This document shows, piece after piece, positions 1 through 8,487 of a DNA stretch of 64,000 nucleotides; within the stretch, counting starts at the first letter, position 1; the number at the start of each line of letters is the position of its first letter. The notes below the pieces were generated by a model. That model saw only the letters and a list, made by a program, of their open reading frames with translations, did not search any database and was not told the DNA's origin. This DNA is from Pseudomonas antarctica (GTDB lineage Bacteria; Pseudomonadota; Gammaproteobacteria; Pseudomonadales; Pseudomonadaceae). The DNA lies in contig NZ_UYXQ01000001.1 of NCBI RefSeq assembly GCF_900624995.1, forward strand, positions 248,001 through 312,000. Direction: 5' to 3'. The position numbers were made by a program, and so were the translations under genes.

Positions 1-1441
1 TTTCGCCGTGCACGTCGATAACGAACTCGGTCGGCACGCCTTCGCCACCCGCACGCGCCACGCCGCCAGCCTCAGGGATCGGCAACAGCACTTCAGGCGT
101 GAGGGTGCCTGCGTCGCGTTCTTCGAGGAACTTGCGGCCGATGTCCGGGAACATGGCGTAGGTCAGCACGTCCTCTTCGGACTTGGCCAACGCACCGATT
201 TCGCCGCGCAGCTTGGTCATTTCCGGCTTGAGCAGGTCAGCGGGACGATGGTCGATCACCTCTTCGCTGCCAATGGCCTGGCGACGCAGTTTTTCATTCA
301 CCGTGCCCGGTGCCTTGCCGTAGCCGCCTTGCAGGTAGAGCTTCACTTCGTTGGTGATGGTCTTGTAGCGCTCGCCGGCCAGCACGTTGAAGAACGCCTG
401 GGTGCCGACGATCTGCGAGGTCGGCGTCACCAGCGGCGGGAAACCGAGGTCTTCACGCACGCGCGGGATCTCTGCCAGCACTTCGCTCATGCGGTTCAGC
501 GCGCCCTGCTCTTTCAACTGGTTGGCCAGGTTGGAGATCATCCCGCCCGGCACTTGGTTGACTTGCACGCGGGTGTCGACTGCGGTGAATTCGCTTTCGA
601 ACTGGTGGTACTTTTTACGCACGGCGTAGAAGTACAGGCCGATCTCCTGCAGCAGTTCCAGGTCGAGGCCAGTGTCGAATTCGCTGCCTTTGAGGGCGGC
701 AACCATCGACTCGGTGCCCGGGTGGCTGGTGCCCCAGGCGAAGCTGGAGATGGCGGTGTCGATGTGGTCGGCGCCGTTTTCGATGGCCTTGAGTTGGCAC
801 ATCGCGGCCAAACCAGCGGTGTCATGGGAATGGATAAAGATCGGCAGGCTCTGCTCGGCCTTCAGCGCCTTGACCAACTCGCCGGTGGCGTACGGGGTCA
901 ACAGGCCGGCCATGTCTTTGATGGCTACCGAGTCGCAACCCATGGCTTCCATTTGCTTGGCCTGAGCCACAAACGCTTCGATGGTGTGCACCGGGCTGGT
1001 GGTGTAAGCGATGGTGCCCTGGGCATGTTTGCCGGCGGCTTTCACGGCTTCGATGGCCACGCGCAGGTTACGCACGTCGTTCATCGCGTCGAAGATGCGG
1101 AACACGTCGATGCCATTCACGGCCGCCTTGGCGACGAAGGCTTTGACCACGTCGTCGCTGTAGTGGCGGTAGCCCAGCAGGTTCTGGCCACGCAGCAGCA
1201 TTTGCAAGCGCGTGTTGGGCAACGCGGCGCGCAGTTGGCGCAGGCGCTCCCACGGGTCTTCTTTGAGGAAGCGTACGCAGGCGTCGAAGGTCGCCCCCCC
1301 CCAGACTTCCAGCGACCAGTAGCCGACTTTGTCGAGCTTGTCGCAGATCGGCAGCATGTCGTCGGTGCGCATGCGGGTTGCCAGCAACGATTGGTGGGCG
1401 TCGCGCAGGATGGTGTCGGTGACAAAAATTTTCTTGGACAT
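1..1441 (-). CDS. oadA: Pyruvate carboxylase carboxyltransferase subunit / oxaloacetate decarboxylase alpha subunit (3' end missing)
   Basis: The frame opens with ATG at 1441 and stays open to the left edge, giving about 480 residues of a family usually near 600; the C-terminal biotinyl domain lies outside the window. The N-terminus has the HMGL-like carboxyltransferase signature (DTILRDAHQS at about residues 9-18), then EVWGGATFD, the carboxylated-lysine region SVAIKDMAG and the metal-binding HSHDT. A run of nine C at 1294-1302 encodes the Trp-Gly-Gly-Ala of the conserved motif and is in frame. The biotin carboxylase gene lies 11 bases upstream on the same strand, so the two form one enzyme. 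Known role of this pair in pseudomonads: anaplerotic carboxylation of pyruvate to oxaloacetate. Confidence 0.93.
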   Translation of the reverse strand, partial: MSKKIFVTDTILRDAHQSLLATRMRTDDMLPICDKLDKVGYWSLEVWGGATFDACVRFLKEDPWERLRQLRAALPNTRLQMLLRGQNLLGYRHYSDDVVKAFVAKAAVNGIDVFRIFDAMNDVRNLRVAIEAVKAAGKHAQGTIAYTTSPVHTIEAFVAQAKQMEAMGCDSVAIKDMAGLLTPYATGELVKALKAEQSLPIFIHSHDTAGLAAMCQLKAIENGADHIDTAISSFAWGTSHPGTESMVAALKGSEFDTGLDLELLQEIGLYFYAVRKKYHQFESEFTAVDTRVQVNQVPGGMISNLANQLKEQGALNRMSEVLAEIPRVREDLGFPPLVTPTSQIVGTQAFFNVLAGERYKTITNEVKLYLQGGYGKAPGTVNEKLRRQAIGSEEVIDHRPADLLKPEMTKLRGEIGALAKSEEDVLTYAMFPDIGRKFLEERDAGTLTPEVLLPIPEAGGVARAGGEGVPTEFVIDVHGE

Positions 1442-1452
1442 TGTTGTATTCC

Positions 1453-2868
1453 TCACAGGCCTGCGTGGGCGGCGATGGCGGCGGCGATGGCCAGGGCCAG
1501 CTCTTCGGGTTTGCGCTTGATCGAGTAGTTGGTCAGCTCTGGGTGGCTTTCCACAAAGCTTGTATTAAATTGGCCGCTGCGGAATTCCGGGTTGCGCAGG
1601 ATTTCCTGGTAGTAGGCGGCGGTGGTCTTCACGCCTTGCAGGCGCATGTCGTCCAGGGCACGCAGGCCGCGGTCCATGGCTTCTTCCCAGGTCAACGCCC
1701 ACACCACCAGTTTCAGGCACATGGAGTCGTAAAACGGCGGGATGGTGTAGCCGGTGTAGATCGCCGTGTCGGTACGCACGCCGGGGCCGCCGGGCGCGTA
1801 GTAACGGGTAATCTTGCCGAAACTGGGCAGGAAGTTGTTCTTCGGGTCTTCGGCGTTGATACGAAACTGCAACGCGAAACCACGGTGCTGAATGTCTTCC
1901 TGTTTCACTGACAGTGGCAGGCCAGAGGCGATGCGGATCTGCTCGCGAACGATGTCGATGCCGGTGATTTCTTCGGTGATGGTGTGTTCCACCTGCACCC
2001 GGGTGTTCATTTCCATGAAGTACACCTCGCCCTCGGCGAGCAGGAACTCCACGGTACCGGCGTTCTCGTAGCCCACGGCCTTGGCCGCACGCACCGACAG
2101 GTCGCCGATGTAAGCGCGCTGTTCCGGGGTGAGTTGCGGGCTTGGGGCGATTTCGATGAGCTTCTGGTTACGGCGCTGGATCGAGCAGTCGCGCTCGAAC
2201 AAATGCACCACATTGCCGAAGCTGTCACCGAGGATCTGCGCCTCGATGTGCTTGGGATTGACGATGCATTTTTCCAGGAACACTTGCGCCGAGCCGAACG
2301 CCTTGGTGGCTTCGGAGATCACGCGAGGGAAGGCGTGTTCGAGTTCTTCGCGGCTGTTGCAACGACGAATACCACGACCGCCGCCACCGGAGGTGGCCTT
2401 GAGCATCACCGGGTAACCAATGCGGTCGCCTTCGGTGAGGGCTTCAGCGATGTCGGCGACGTTGCCTTCAGTGCCGGGCGTCACTGGCACGCCGGCCTTG
2501 ATCATGCTGCGGCGCGCTTCGGTTTTGTCGCCCATGCGGCGGATCACTTCCGCCGACGGGCCGATGAATTTGACCCCACGTTCGGCGCAGATGTCTGCCA
2601 GCTCGGCGTTTTCCGACAGGAAACCGTAGCCGGGGTGCAGCGCATCACAGCCGGTTTCCACGGCCAGGTTCACCAGCTTGCGCGGGTTCAGGTAGCCGGC
2701 CAGGGGCTCGGCACCAATGCTGTGGGCTTCGTCGGCACGTTTGACGTGCAACGCATGGCGGTCGGCGTCCGAGTAAACCGCGACCGAGCGAATGCCCATC
2801 TCGGCGCAGGCACGCACGATTCGTACGGCAATCTCACCCCGGTTGGCGATCAGGATCTTTTTTATCAC
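1453..2868 (-). CDS. pycA: Pyruvate carboxylase biotin carboxylase subunit
   Basis: This encodes 471 residues, the usual length of the stand-alone biotin carboxylase subunit. The protein starts VIKKILIANRGEIAVRI, typical of AccC/PycA proteins, and carries the ATP-grasp glycine loop GGGGRGI and the EMNTRVQVEHT active-site segment. I choose GTG at 2868 because AAGGGAA lies about 8 bases upstream and the homology begins there; the frame runs on to 2961 but that extension looks like leader. It carboxylates biotin on the partner subunit encoded 11 bases downstream. The divergent LysR gene across a 195-base gap is its likely regulator. AccC of acetyl-CoA carboxylase is the alternative, but the carboxyltransferase partner argues against it. 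Confidence 0.93.
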   Translation of the reverse strand: MIKKILIANRGEIAVRIVRACAEMGIRSVAVYSDADRHALHVKRADEAHSIGAEPLAGYLNPRKLVNLAVETGCDALHPGYGFLSENAELADICAERGVKFIGPSAEVIRRMGDKTEARRSMIKAGVPVTPGTEGNVADIAEALTEGDRIGYPVMLKATSGGGGRGIRRCNSREELEHAFPRVISEATKAFGSAQVFLEKCIVNPKHIEAQILGDSFGNVVHLFERDCSIQRRNQKLIEIAPSPQLTPEQRAYIGDLSVRAAKAVGYENAGTVEFLLAEGEVYFMEMNTRVQVEHTITEEITGIDIVREQIRIASGLPLSVKQEDIQHRGFALQFRINAEDPKNNFLPSFGKITRYYAPGGPGVRTDTAIYTGYTIPPFYDSMCLKLVVWALTWEEAMDRGLRALDDMRLQGVKTTAAYYQEILRNPEFRSGQFNTSFVESHPELTNYSIKRKPEELALAIAAAIAAHAGL

Positions 2869-3009
2869 TTGGAAATTCCCTTGAGCCGATTGCTGCGTCT
2901 TCGACCCGCTGGTTCCGGGTCGGCGCGTGACCAAATGTTTCATGACAGTCGCGAGACACACACTATGCGCACCGGAGGATTAACAAAAATCAATAATTGT
3001 TGGGCTGTG

Positions 3010-3027
3010 TATAAGTAAAGACTTATA
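3010..3027. promoter_or_regulatory. Perfect palindrome between pycA and pycR
   Basis: TATAAGT-AAAG-ACTTATA is a perfect inverted repeat with 7-base arms. It sits in the divergent spacer, about 37 bases before the pycR start and about 142 before pycA. LysR-family regulators commonly bind dyads in such divergent regions, so it is a candidate PycR site. Binding is inference. Confidence 0.45.
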
Positions 3028-3063
3028 GTTGACCTCAAAGTGGCGCTAGGAAGGGTTTAAACA

Positions 3064-4038
3064 GTGCGTAAGTCATTGATGCGTATGACATTGCGTCAAC
3101 TGCAGATTTTCAACGAAGTCTGTGATTTGCGCTCTTACAGCCGCGCAGCTGAGGAAATGTCACTCACACAACCGGCCGTAAGCCTGCAAATTCGTCAGTT
3201 GGAAGAGCTGATCGGCCAGCCGCTGTTCGATTACGTCGGCAAAAAGCTCTACATGACCGAGGCCGCCGAAGCCCTGCAACGCGCCAGCCGGGATATTTTC
3301 GGGCGCCTGGAAAACCTCGATATGCAGCTGTCGGACATGCAGGGGTCGCTGCAGGGCCAATTAAAATTGGCGGTGGAATCGAGCGCCAAGTACTTCGTGC
3401 CGCACCTGTTTGCCGCCTTCAAGCGCCAGCACCCCGAGGTGCAATTGCACCTGACCGTGGTCAATCGCGCCCAAGTGATCCGCCGGCTTTCGGACAACCG
3501 TGATGACTTGGTCATCATGTCCATGGTGCCGCAGGACATGGGCCTGGAATTCCTGCCGTTTCTGAACAACCCGATTGTCGCCGTGGCGCCGCCCGACCAT
3601 CCGTTGAGCCTGCAGGGCCCGCTGCGCTTGCAGGACCTGGAACCTTACACGCTGCTGCTGCGCGAACCAGGTTCCGGCACGCGGCTGGCTTGCGAGGAGT
3701 ACTTCAAGGAGAAACGCGTGCACTTCACCCAGACGGTGGAAGTGGCCTCGGCCGAGGCGCAGCGTGAGTGTGTGAGCGCAGGGTTGGGCGTGGCGCTGCT
3801 GACGCGCCACGCGGTCAACCTGGAACTGGCCATCGGCGGGCTCAAGGAGCTGCCGGTAGACGAGCTGCCGCTGTACCGCAGTTGGTGCCTGGTGCAAGCC
3901 AAGGCCAAGCGCCTGTCACCGGTGGCCCATGCGTTCCTGGGCTTTATCCGCAGCGAGCGGGTGCAGATCAGCGCGTTGGCTGAACGTTTCGCTGGGCAGC
4001 CGCGGGTGCCTGCCAGTGGAGTTCCGGGTAGTCACTAA
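3064..4038 (+). CDS. pycR: LysR-family regulator of the pyruvate carboxylase genes
   Basis: A 324-residue LysR-type regulator. The N-terminal winged helix-turn-helix (about residues 8-66) includes SYSRAAEEMSLTQPAVSLQIRQLE at high similarity to the family, followed by a LysR substrate-binding domain with LLLREPGSGTR in the effector cleft. GTG at 3064 is preferred because AGGAAGGG lies about 8 bases upstream; ATG codons at 3079 and 3085 are possible shorter starts. It is transcribed away from the pycA-oadA pair, the classical arrangement for a LysR activator. The name PycR follows the known P. aeruginosa arrangement. The 3' end overlaps the end of a small gene on the opposite strand. Confidence 0.88.
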   Translation: MRKSLMRMTLRQLQIFNEVCDLRSYSRAAEEMSLTQPAVSLQIRQLEELIGQPLFDYVGKKLYMTEAAEALQRASRDIFGRLENLDMQLSDMQGSLQGQLKLAVESSAKYFVPHLFAAFKRQHPEVQLHLTVVNRAQVIRRLSDNRDDLVIMSMVPQDMGLEFLPFLNNPIVAVAPPDHPLSLQGPLRLQDLEPYTLLLREPGSGTRLACEEYFKEKRVHFTQTVEVASAEAQRECVSAGLGVALLTRHAVNLELAIGGLKELPVDELPLYRSWCLVQAKAKRLSPVAHAFLGFIRSERVQISALAERFAGQPRVPASGVPGSH

Positions 4039-4162
4039 TGCTCTGAAGCAATTGACGCGCCTCACAACGGTCTTCGATTGCACGACGAAACGCCATGCGG
4101 CGCTGGTCTTCCTGCTGACGACGGGTTTTGACGGTGCTGCTGTCTTCGTATTGCCGGGCCAT
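3968..4162 (-). CDS. Small basic conserved hypothetical protein
   Basis: A 64-residue protein starting MARQYEDSSTVKTRRQQED, rich in Arg, Gln and Glu, with no signal peptide and no membrane segment. The ATG at 4162 is preceded by GGAGA at a good distance. I recall similar short proteins annotated in pseudomonads as a PA3496-like family, but function is not established and I assign none. Its last 24 codons overlap the 3' end of the convergent pycR gene, so the C-terminus may be poorly conserved. It is the only plausible coding frame in this stretch besides pycR. Confidence 0.6.
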   Translation of the reverse strand: MARQYEDSSTVKTRRQQEDQRRMAFRRAIEDRCEARQLLQSISDYPELHWQAPAAAQRNVQPTR

Positions 4163-4270
4163 GTTGAGTCTCCCAATGCGAGTACGGGGAGGTCAGGATG
4201 GGCGCGGGGGATGACGGTTTGGCGGCGCGCGGGTTACAGGACGATGAATATTTGGAAATTGGCGCAAAGC

Positions 4271-4284
4271 CAGCTCCCACATTT
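4271..4284. repeat. REP half-element remnant
   Basis: CAGCTCCCACATTT, the outer half of the Pseudomonas REP core, lies between two convergently facing 3' regions. The same string recurs at 29788 and, nearly the same, at 45021. Confidence 0.55.
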
Positions 4285-4305
4285 TTGACCGCGCTCAGCC
4301 TTTGA

Positions 4306-5172
4306 TCAGTCGTCGAGGGCTTTGACGGACTTAGGCGACAACCGCAGGCTGCGCAAGCTGCGCTTCACGCTCTTGAGGTGGTTGACCAGGCTCGGCCCGC
4401 GTGCCATGGCGACACCCATCGCCAGCACGTCAATCACCACCAGGTGGGCGATGCGCGAGGTCAGTGGCGTGTAAATTTCGGTGTCTTCGTGCACGTCGAC
4501 CGCCAGGTTGACGGTAGACAGCTCCGCCAATGGTGTCTGGCTTGGGCACAGGGTGATCAGCGTCGCGCCGCTTTCACGCACCAGGTTGGCGGTGATCAGC
4601 AGGTCTTTGGAGCGGCCGGACTGGGAAATGCAGATCGCCACGTCGGACGGCTTCAAGGTGACCGCCGACATCGCCTGCATGTGCGGGTCGCTGTAGGCCG
4701 CTGCGGTGAGCAGCAGGCGGAAGAACTTGTGTTGGGCATCGGCTGCCACGGCACCCGACGCACCAAAACCATAAAACTCGACACGCTGGGCCTGGGACAT
4801 GGCGGTCACGGCCTTTTGCAACTCAACCGGGTCGAGCTTCTCGCGCACTTCCATCAGGGTGTGCAAGGTGGTGTCGAAGATTTTCAGGCTGTAGTCAGCG
4901 ACGGAGTCGTCTTCGTGAATCGCAAACTGCCCGAAGCTCGCACCAGCAGCCAGGCTCTGGGCCAGCTTGAGTTTCAAATCCTGGAAACCCGAGCATCCGA
5001 TGGCGCGGCAGAAGCGCACGATGGTTGGCTCACTGATGCCCACGCTGTGGGCCAGGTCGGCCATGGAACTGTGCATCACGGCCGCAGGGTCAAGCAGCAC
5101 GTGATCGGCAACCTTGAGTTCCGATTTGCGTAACAGGTGGCGCGACTGGGCGATATGTTGCAACAGGTTCAA
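4306..5172 (-). CDS. RpiR/MurR-family regulator, HexR-like
   Basis: 288 residues: an N-terminal HTH_6 domain (about 1-77) with recognition helix ISEPTIVRFCRAIGCSGFQ, then a SIS sugar-phosphate domain (about 125-255) with FYGFGASGAVAADAQHKFFR and CISQSGRSKD. This is the layout of HexR, which senses 2-keto-3-deoxy-6-phosphogluconate. The sequence differs from the canonical P. putida HexR as I remember it, so it looks like a paralogue, as next to zwf in P. aeruginosa (PA5438-like); no zwf is adjacent here. A perfect palindrome matching the gamma-proteobacterial HexR consensus lies 45 bases before the start, suggesting autoregulation and shared DNA specificity with HexR. The effector is unknown. 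Confidence 0.85.
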   Translation of the reverse strand: MNLLQHIAQSRHLLRKSELKVADHVLLDPAAVMHSSMADLAHSVGISEPTIVRFCRAIGCSGFQDLKLKLAQSLAAGASFGQFAIHEDDSVADYSLKIFDTTLHTLMEVREKLDPVELQKAVTAMSQAQRVEFYGFGASGAVAADAQHKFFRLLLTAAAYSDPHMQAMSAVTLKPSDVAICISQSGRSKDLLITANLVRESGATLITLCPSQTPLAELSTVNLAVDVHEDTEIYTPLTSRIAHLVVIDVLAMGVAMARGPSLVNHLKSVKRSLRSLRLSPKSVKALDD

Positions 5173-5216
5173 AGGGCAGGACTCTTGTTATTGGCAGGTG
5201 CCAGGGATGTAGCAAG

Positions 5217-5235
5217 CTTGTAGTTATACTACAAG
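5217..5235. promoter_or_regulatory. HexR-type operator
   Basis: CTTGTAGT-TAT-ACTACAAG is a perfect 8-base-arm inverted repeat. Its core matches the published gamma-proteobacterial HexR consensus TGTARTWWWAYTACA at every position. It lies 45 bases upstream of the RpiR-family gene. Confidence 0.7.
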
Positions 5236-5334
5236 AATTGCTGTTTTGCCCGTCCGATGCATCACTAAATCGCCCTGATGCCCTTTGAATCAGCGGGCGG
5301 CCGCGATGTAGCCACACGGGCGGCACGGCGGTCT

Positions 5335-8208
5335 TTAAGGAAAGTCTGCATTTTTGCGTAACAATTCTGCCAGCCCGTGCGCCTCCATCGGCCGGCTGAT
5401 CAGGTAGCCCTGCACCTCGTCGCAGCATTCTGCGCGCAGGAAATCCAGCTGCTGCTGATCTTCCACACCTTCGGCCACCACCTTGAGCGCCAGCCCATGG
5501 GCCATGGCGATGATGGCCCGTGTAATGGCCGCGTCCTCACGGCCTTGGCCCAGGCCGCGAATAAACGTCTGATCGATTTTCACGTAGTCCACGGGGATAC
5601 GTTTGAGGTAGCTCAGCGACGAATAGCCCGTGCCAAAGTCGTCGATGGCCAGCTTCACGCCCAGGTCGCGCAGTTGCTGAAAGGTGGCAATGATGTGCTC
5701 GACGCTATCGAGCAGCTGGCTTTCAGTCAGTTCCAGCTCGAGGTATTGCGGGTCGAGACCGGTTTCTTCCAGCACCTGGCGCACCAAGCTGACCAGCTTA
5801 CCCTGGCGCAACTGATGCACAGAGAGGTTCACCGACACCCGAATCGGCGCCAGCCCCTGGCGCTGCCACTCGCACGCCTGCCAGCAGGCTTGGCGCAGTA
5901 CGAATTCGCCCAGCGGCACAATCAAACCGGTTTCTTCAGCCAGGCCGATAAAGTCGCCCGGCGGCACCATACCCCACTGCGGATGCTCCCAGCGAATCAG
6001 CGCCTCGGCGGCGTTCAGCTTGCCCGTGACCAGGCACAGTTTCGGCTGGTAGAACACCGTGAGCTGGCGCTCGTCGATGGCCTTGCGCAGATGGTTCTCC
6101 AGTTGCAAACGCTCAAGCGTGCTGGCTTGCAAGCTGTCGGTGTAGAACTGGAAGTTATTGCCGCCCAGATGTTTAGCGTGCTGCATGGCCATGTTCGATT
6201 GACTGACCAGCGCAGAAATTTCCCGCGCATTGTCCGGCAGCAGGCTGACCCCCATCGAGGCGCTGACCACCAGTTCATGGCCCTCGACCGTCACCGGCAC
6301 GCGCAGCTTGGCGAGCAGCCGTGTGGCCACACGCGCCAGACTCGACAGGTTACCGTAGGCGTCGAACAACACGGCAAATTCATCCCCGGACAAGCGCGCA
6401 ATGGTGTCGGCCTCGGGCAAGGCGTTGATCAGCCTGCGTGACATTTTCTGCAACAGCTGGTCGGCCACTTCATGACCCAGGCTGTCGTTTAACAGCTTGA
6501 AGCGGTCCAGGTTGATATGCAGCAGCGCAAGGCTGCGCCCGCCCTGGCGCACGCGCTGATGAGCTTCACGCAAGCGTTCGCGGAACAGTGAACGGTTGGC
6601 CAGCCCCGTCAACTCGTCATAGTGGGTGAGGTAGCGCATGCGCTCTTCGGATTCACGCCGCGCCGACAGATCGGCGAAGAAACCCACAATGTGGCTGACA
6701 TGTCCTCGCGCATCGCGTACCACGTTCAGTTGCAGCCACTGCGGGTATAACTCGCCGTTCTTGCGTGTCTCCACCAGCTCGCCCTGCCAAGTGCCATGGC
6801 TGAGCAGCGCCTGGCGAATCACCGGAAAATGACGGCGGGCGTCACGGCTGCTGGGCAGTTCCACGACATTGCGGCCGAGCATGTCCTCGATTTCAAAGCC
6901 GGTAACGCGGCTGAACGCCTGGTTGACGGCGATCAGCGCGTAGTTCGGGTCAAGAATCACGATGCCTTCGCTGGCAGCCTCAAATACCGTCGACGCCAAG
7001 CGCTGCTGTTCTTCCAGGGCTTTATCGGCGCTGATATCGCGGCGCGTGCCGAGCATGCGCGTGACCCGTCCGTTGGGCGCGCGCTCCACGGCACGGCCGC
7101 GGTCTTCAATCCACACCCAATGGCCGTCGCCATGGCGCACACGGTATTCAACCTGGTAGTCCTCGCTGCGGCCTTTCAAATGCTCCACCAGCGCGCGCTT
7201 GAGCAGCGGCAAGTCGTCGGGGTGCAGGCGCGGCTTTAGGTGGCTGAGCATCGCTGTGACGTACTCGGGCTCCAGACCGAACAGCTCCTTGAGCTGGGTG
7301 TGATGGACCTCGTCGGTTTGCAGGTTCCAGTCCCACAGGCCCAGTTCGCTGGCTTGCAACGCCATGGCCAGGCGCGCTTCGCTTTTGTTCAGGGCCAGGC
7401 TGGCAGCGTCCAGCTCTTGGCTGCGTTGCGCCACCCGGTCTTGCAGGCCGATCTGGGCTTCGCGCAGCTCCTGTTCGACCTGGCGGCGCTGTTCGACTTC
7501 GCGTACCAAGTCCTGATTCAACTGCTCGCTACGCTGCTGCGCCTGTTGAAGATGCTCGATCAGCGCGTGGTTCTGAAAGCGGCGCAACAAGCCACGCTGG
7601 ATCAGGCGGTTGACCTGCCACGCGACCAGACTTAAAGAGCCCAGCAGGATCAGGCCGAGCACGCCCCAACCTTGCTGCTGTGCGGTGCCGTTCCAAAACA
7701 GAGAGAGGATGACCGGCACCAGGCACGGCACGGCAAATGACAGGAACGCGGGCAGGCTCACCGCATAGGCGACGCTGGCCGACAGTGTCGCCGCGCCGAT
7801 CAGGCCGAACACCCAGGCCTGCTGCATGAAGCTGTCCGCCGGCACCAGGGCAATGGCAGCGGTGGCCAGGGTCAGGCCGCTGATCGCCGAGCCAAGCAAG
7901 AACATGCGTCGCCAGATCGGTTGGGCCTGGCGGCTGGGCATGGCCGAATCAAAGGCGGCCACCTGGATAACGCGCAGGGCCACGAGGGCGAGCAGCCAGA
8001 CCAGCCAGATACTGTCCAACAGGTATTGCTTGGGGTTCCACAACAGCCAGGCGCAAACCAGGCCGTTCACCAACATCAATAAAGTCGGCAGCAATGACCC
8101 TTGGTACAGCAGGCGAGTGCGTTCGACCGCCATCTCGGTTGCGTAATATTTACGGATGACTTGCGCAGGCGCCGCCGAGGGGCCGAACAGGTCGGGACTG
8201 AGAGTCAT
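5335..8208 (-). CDS. Membrane-anchored PAS-PAS-GGDEF-EAL cyclic-di-GMP protein
   Basis: 957 residues from ATG at 8208. Order: about six membrane segments (roughly 35-200), a coiled coil (about 205-275), two PAS domains (about 283-400 and 405-520), GGDEF (about 525-690) and EAL (about 700-950). The cyclase motif reads SGDEF, and the inhibitory RxxD position five residues upstream reads PEAD, so product inhibition through an I-site is unlikely. The EAL half keeps EALIRW, NLSVHQL, ELTES, DDFGTGYSS, VKIDQ and AEGVE, so phosphodiesterase activity is expected. The frame stays open far upstream on the uvrD antisense strand, but homology starts at 8208. The arrangement resembles P. aeruginosa PA5442. 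Net direction of activity cannot be read from sequence. Confidence 0.9.
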   Translation of the reverse strand: MTLSPDLFGPSAAPAQVIRKYYATEMAVERTRLLYQGSLLPTLLMLVNGLVCAWLLWNPKQYLLDSIWLVWLLALVALRVIQVAAFDSAMPSRQAQPIWRRMFLLGSAISGLTLATAAIALVPADSFMQQAWVFGLIGAATLSASVAYAVSLPAFLSFAVPCLVPVILSLFWNGTAQQQGWGVLGLILLGSLSLVAWQVNRLIQRGLLRRFQNHALIEHLQQAQQRSEQLNQDLVREVEQRRQVEQELREAQIGLQDRVAQRSQELDAASLALNKSEARLAMALQASELGLWDWNLQTDEVHHTQLKELFGLEPEYVTAMLSHLKPRLHPDDLPLLKRALVEHLKGRSEDYQVEYRVRHGDGHWVWIEDRGRAVERAPNGRVTRMLGTRRDISADKALEEQQRLASTVFEAASEGIVILDPNYALIAVNQAFSRVTGFEIEDMLGRNVVELPSSRDARRHFPVIRQALLSHGTWQGELVETRKNGELYPQWLQLNVVRDARGHVSHIVGFFADLSARRESEERMRYLTHYDELTGLANRSLFRERLREAHQRVRQGGRSLALLHINLDRFKLLNDSLGHEVADQLLQKMSRRLINALPEADTIARLSGDEFAVLFDAYGNLSSLARVATRLLAKLRVPVTVEGHELVVSASMGVSLLPDNAREISALVSQSNMAMQHAKHLGGNNFQFYTDSLQASTLERLQLENHLRKAIDERQLTVFYQPKLCLVTGKLNAAEALIRWEHPQWGMVPPGDFIGLAEETGLIVPLGEFVLRQACWQACEWQRQGLAPIRVSVNLSVHQLRQGKLVSLVRQVLEETGLDPQYLELELTESQLLDSVEHIIATFQQLRDLGVKLAIDDFGTGYSSLSYLKRIPVDYVKIDQTFIRGLGQGREDAAITRAIIAMAHGLALKVVAEGVEDQQQLDFLRAECCDEVQGYLISRPMEAHGLAELLRKNADFP

Positions 8209-8365
8209 AGGCAGTGTTCTTATAATGGTGAGCCCGAAACGTGGACGGAGCATACACAAGCAAGCGCGCGGGCCAAACTGCTCCACGTCATAAAAACCGC
8301 GTGATAAACCGCCGCAAACCTCGGGGCCAGACAGCTTGAGCGAGACGCTGCGCGGCCTGCGGCCT

Positions 8366-8381
8366 ATGACCGACCGGTCAT
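8366..8381. promoter_or_regulatory. TetR-like palindrome in the divergent spacer before uvrD
   Basis: ATGACC-GACC-GGTCAT is a 6-base-arm inverted repeat of a form common among TetR-family operators. It lies 107 bases before uvrD and 158 before the divergent GGDEF/EAL gene. No TetR gene is nearby. Confidence 0.3.
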
Positions 8382-8487
8382 CATCCTCAGCAGAATGTTT
8401 CCCCGGCACGAAACACGACGGACGTTTTCTGCCGACCACCTGGCATTGGGATTTGCCCCACTCCCCCGGGCACCCTAGAATGCGCCG

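Noticed and set aside
1294..1302. Run of nine C in the pyruvate carboxylase gene as a possible frameshift
   Set aside because: Translation through it gives the conserved EVWGGATFD with the frame intact.
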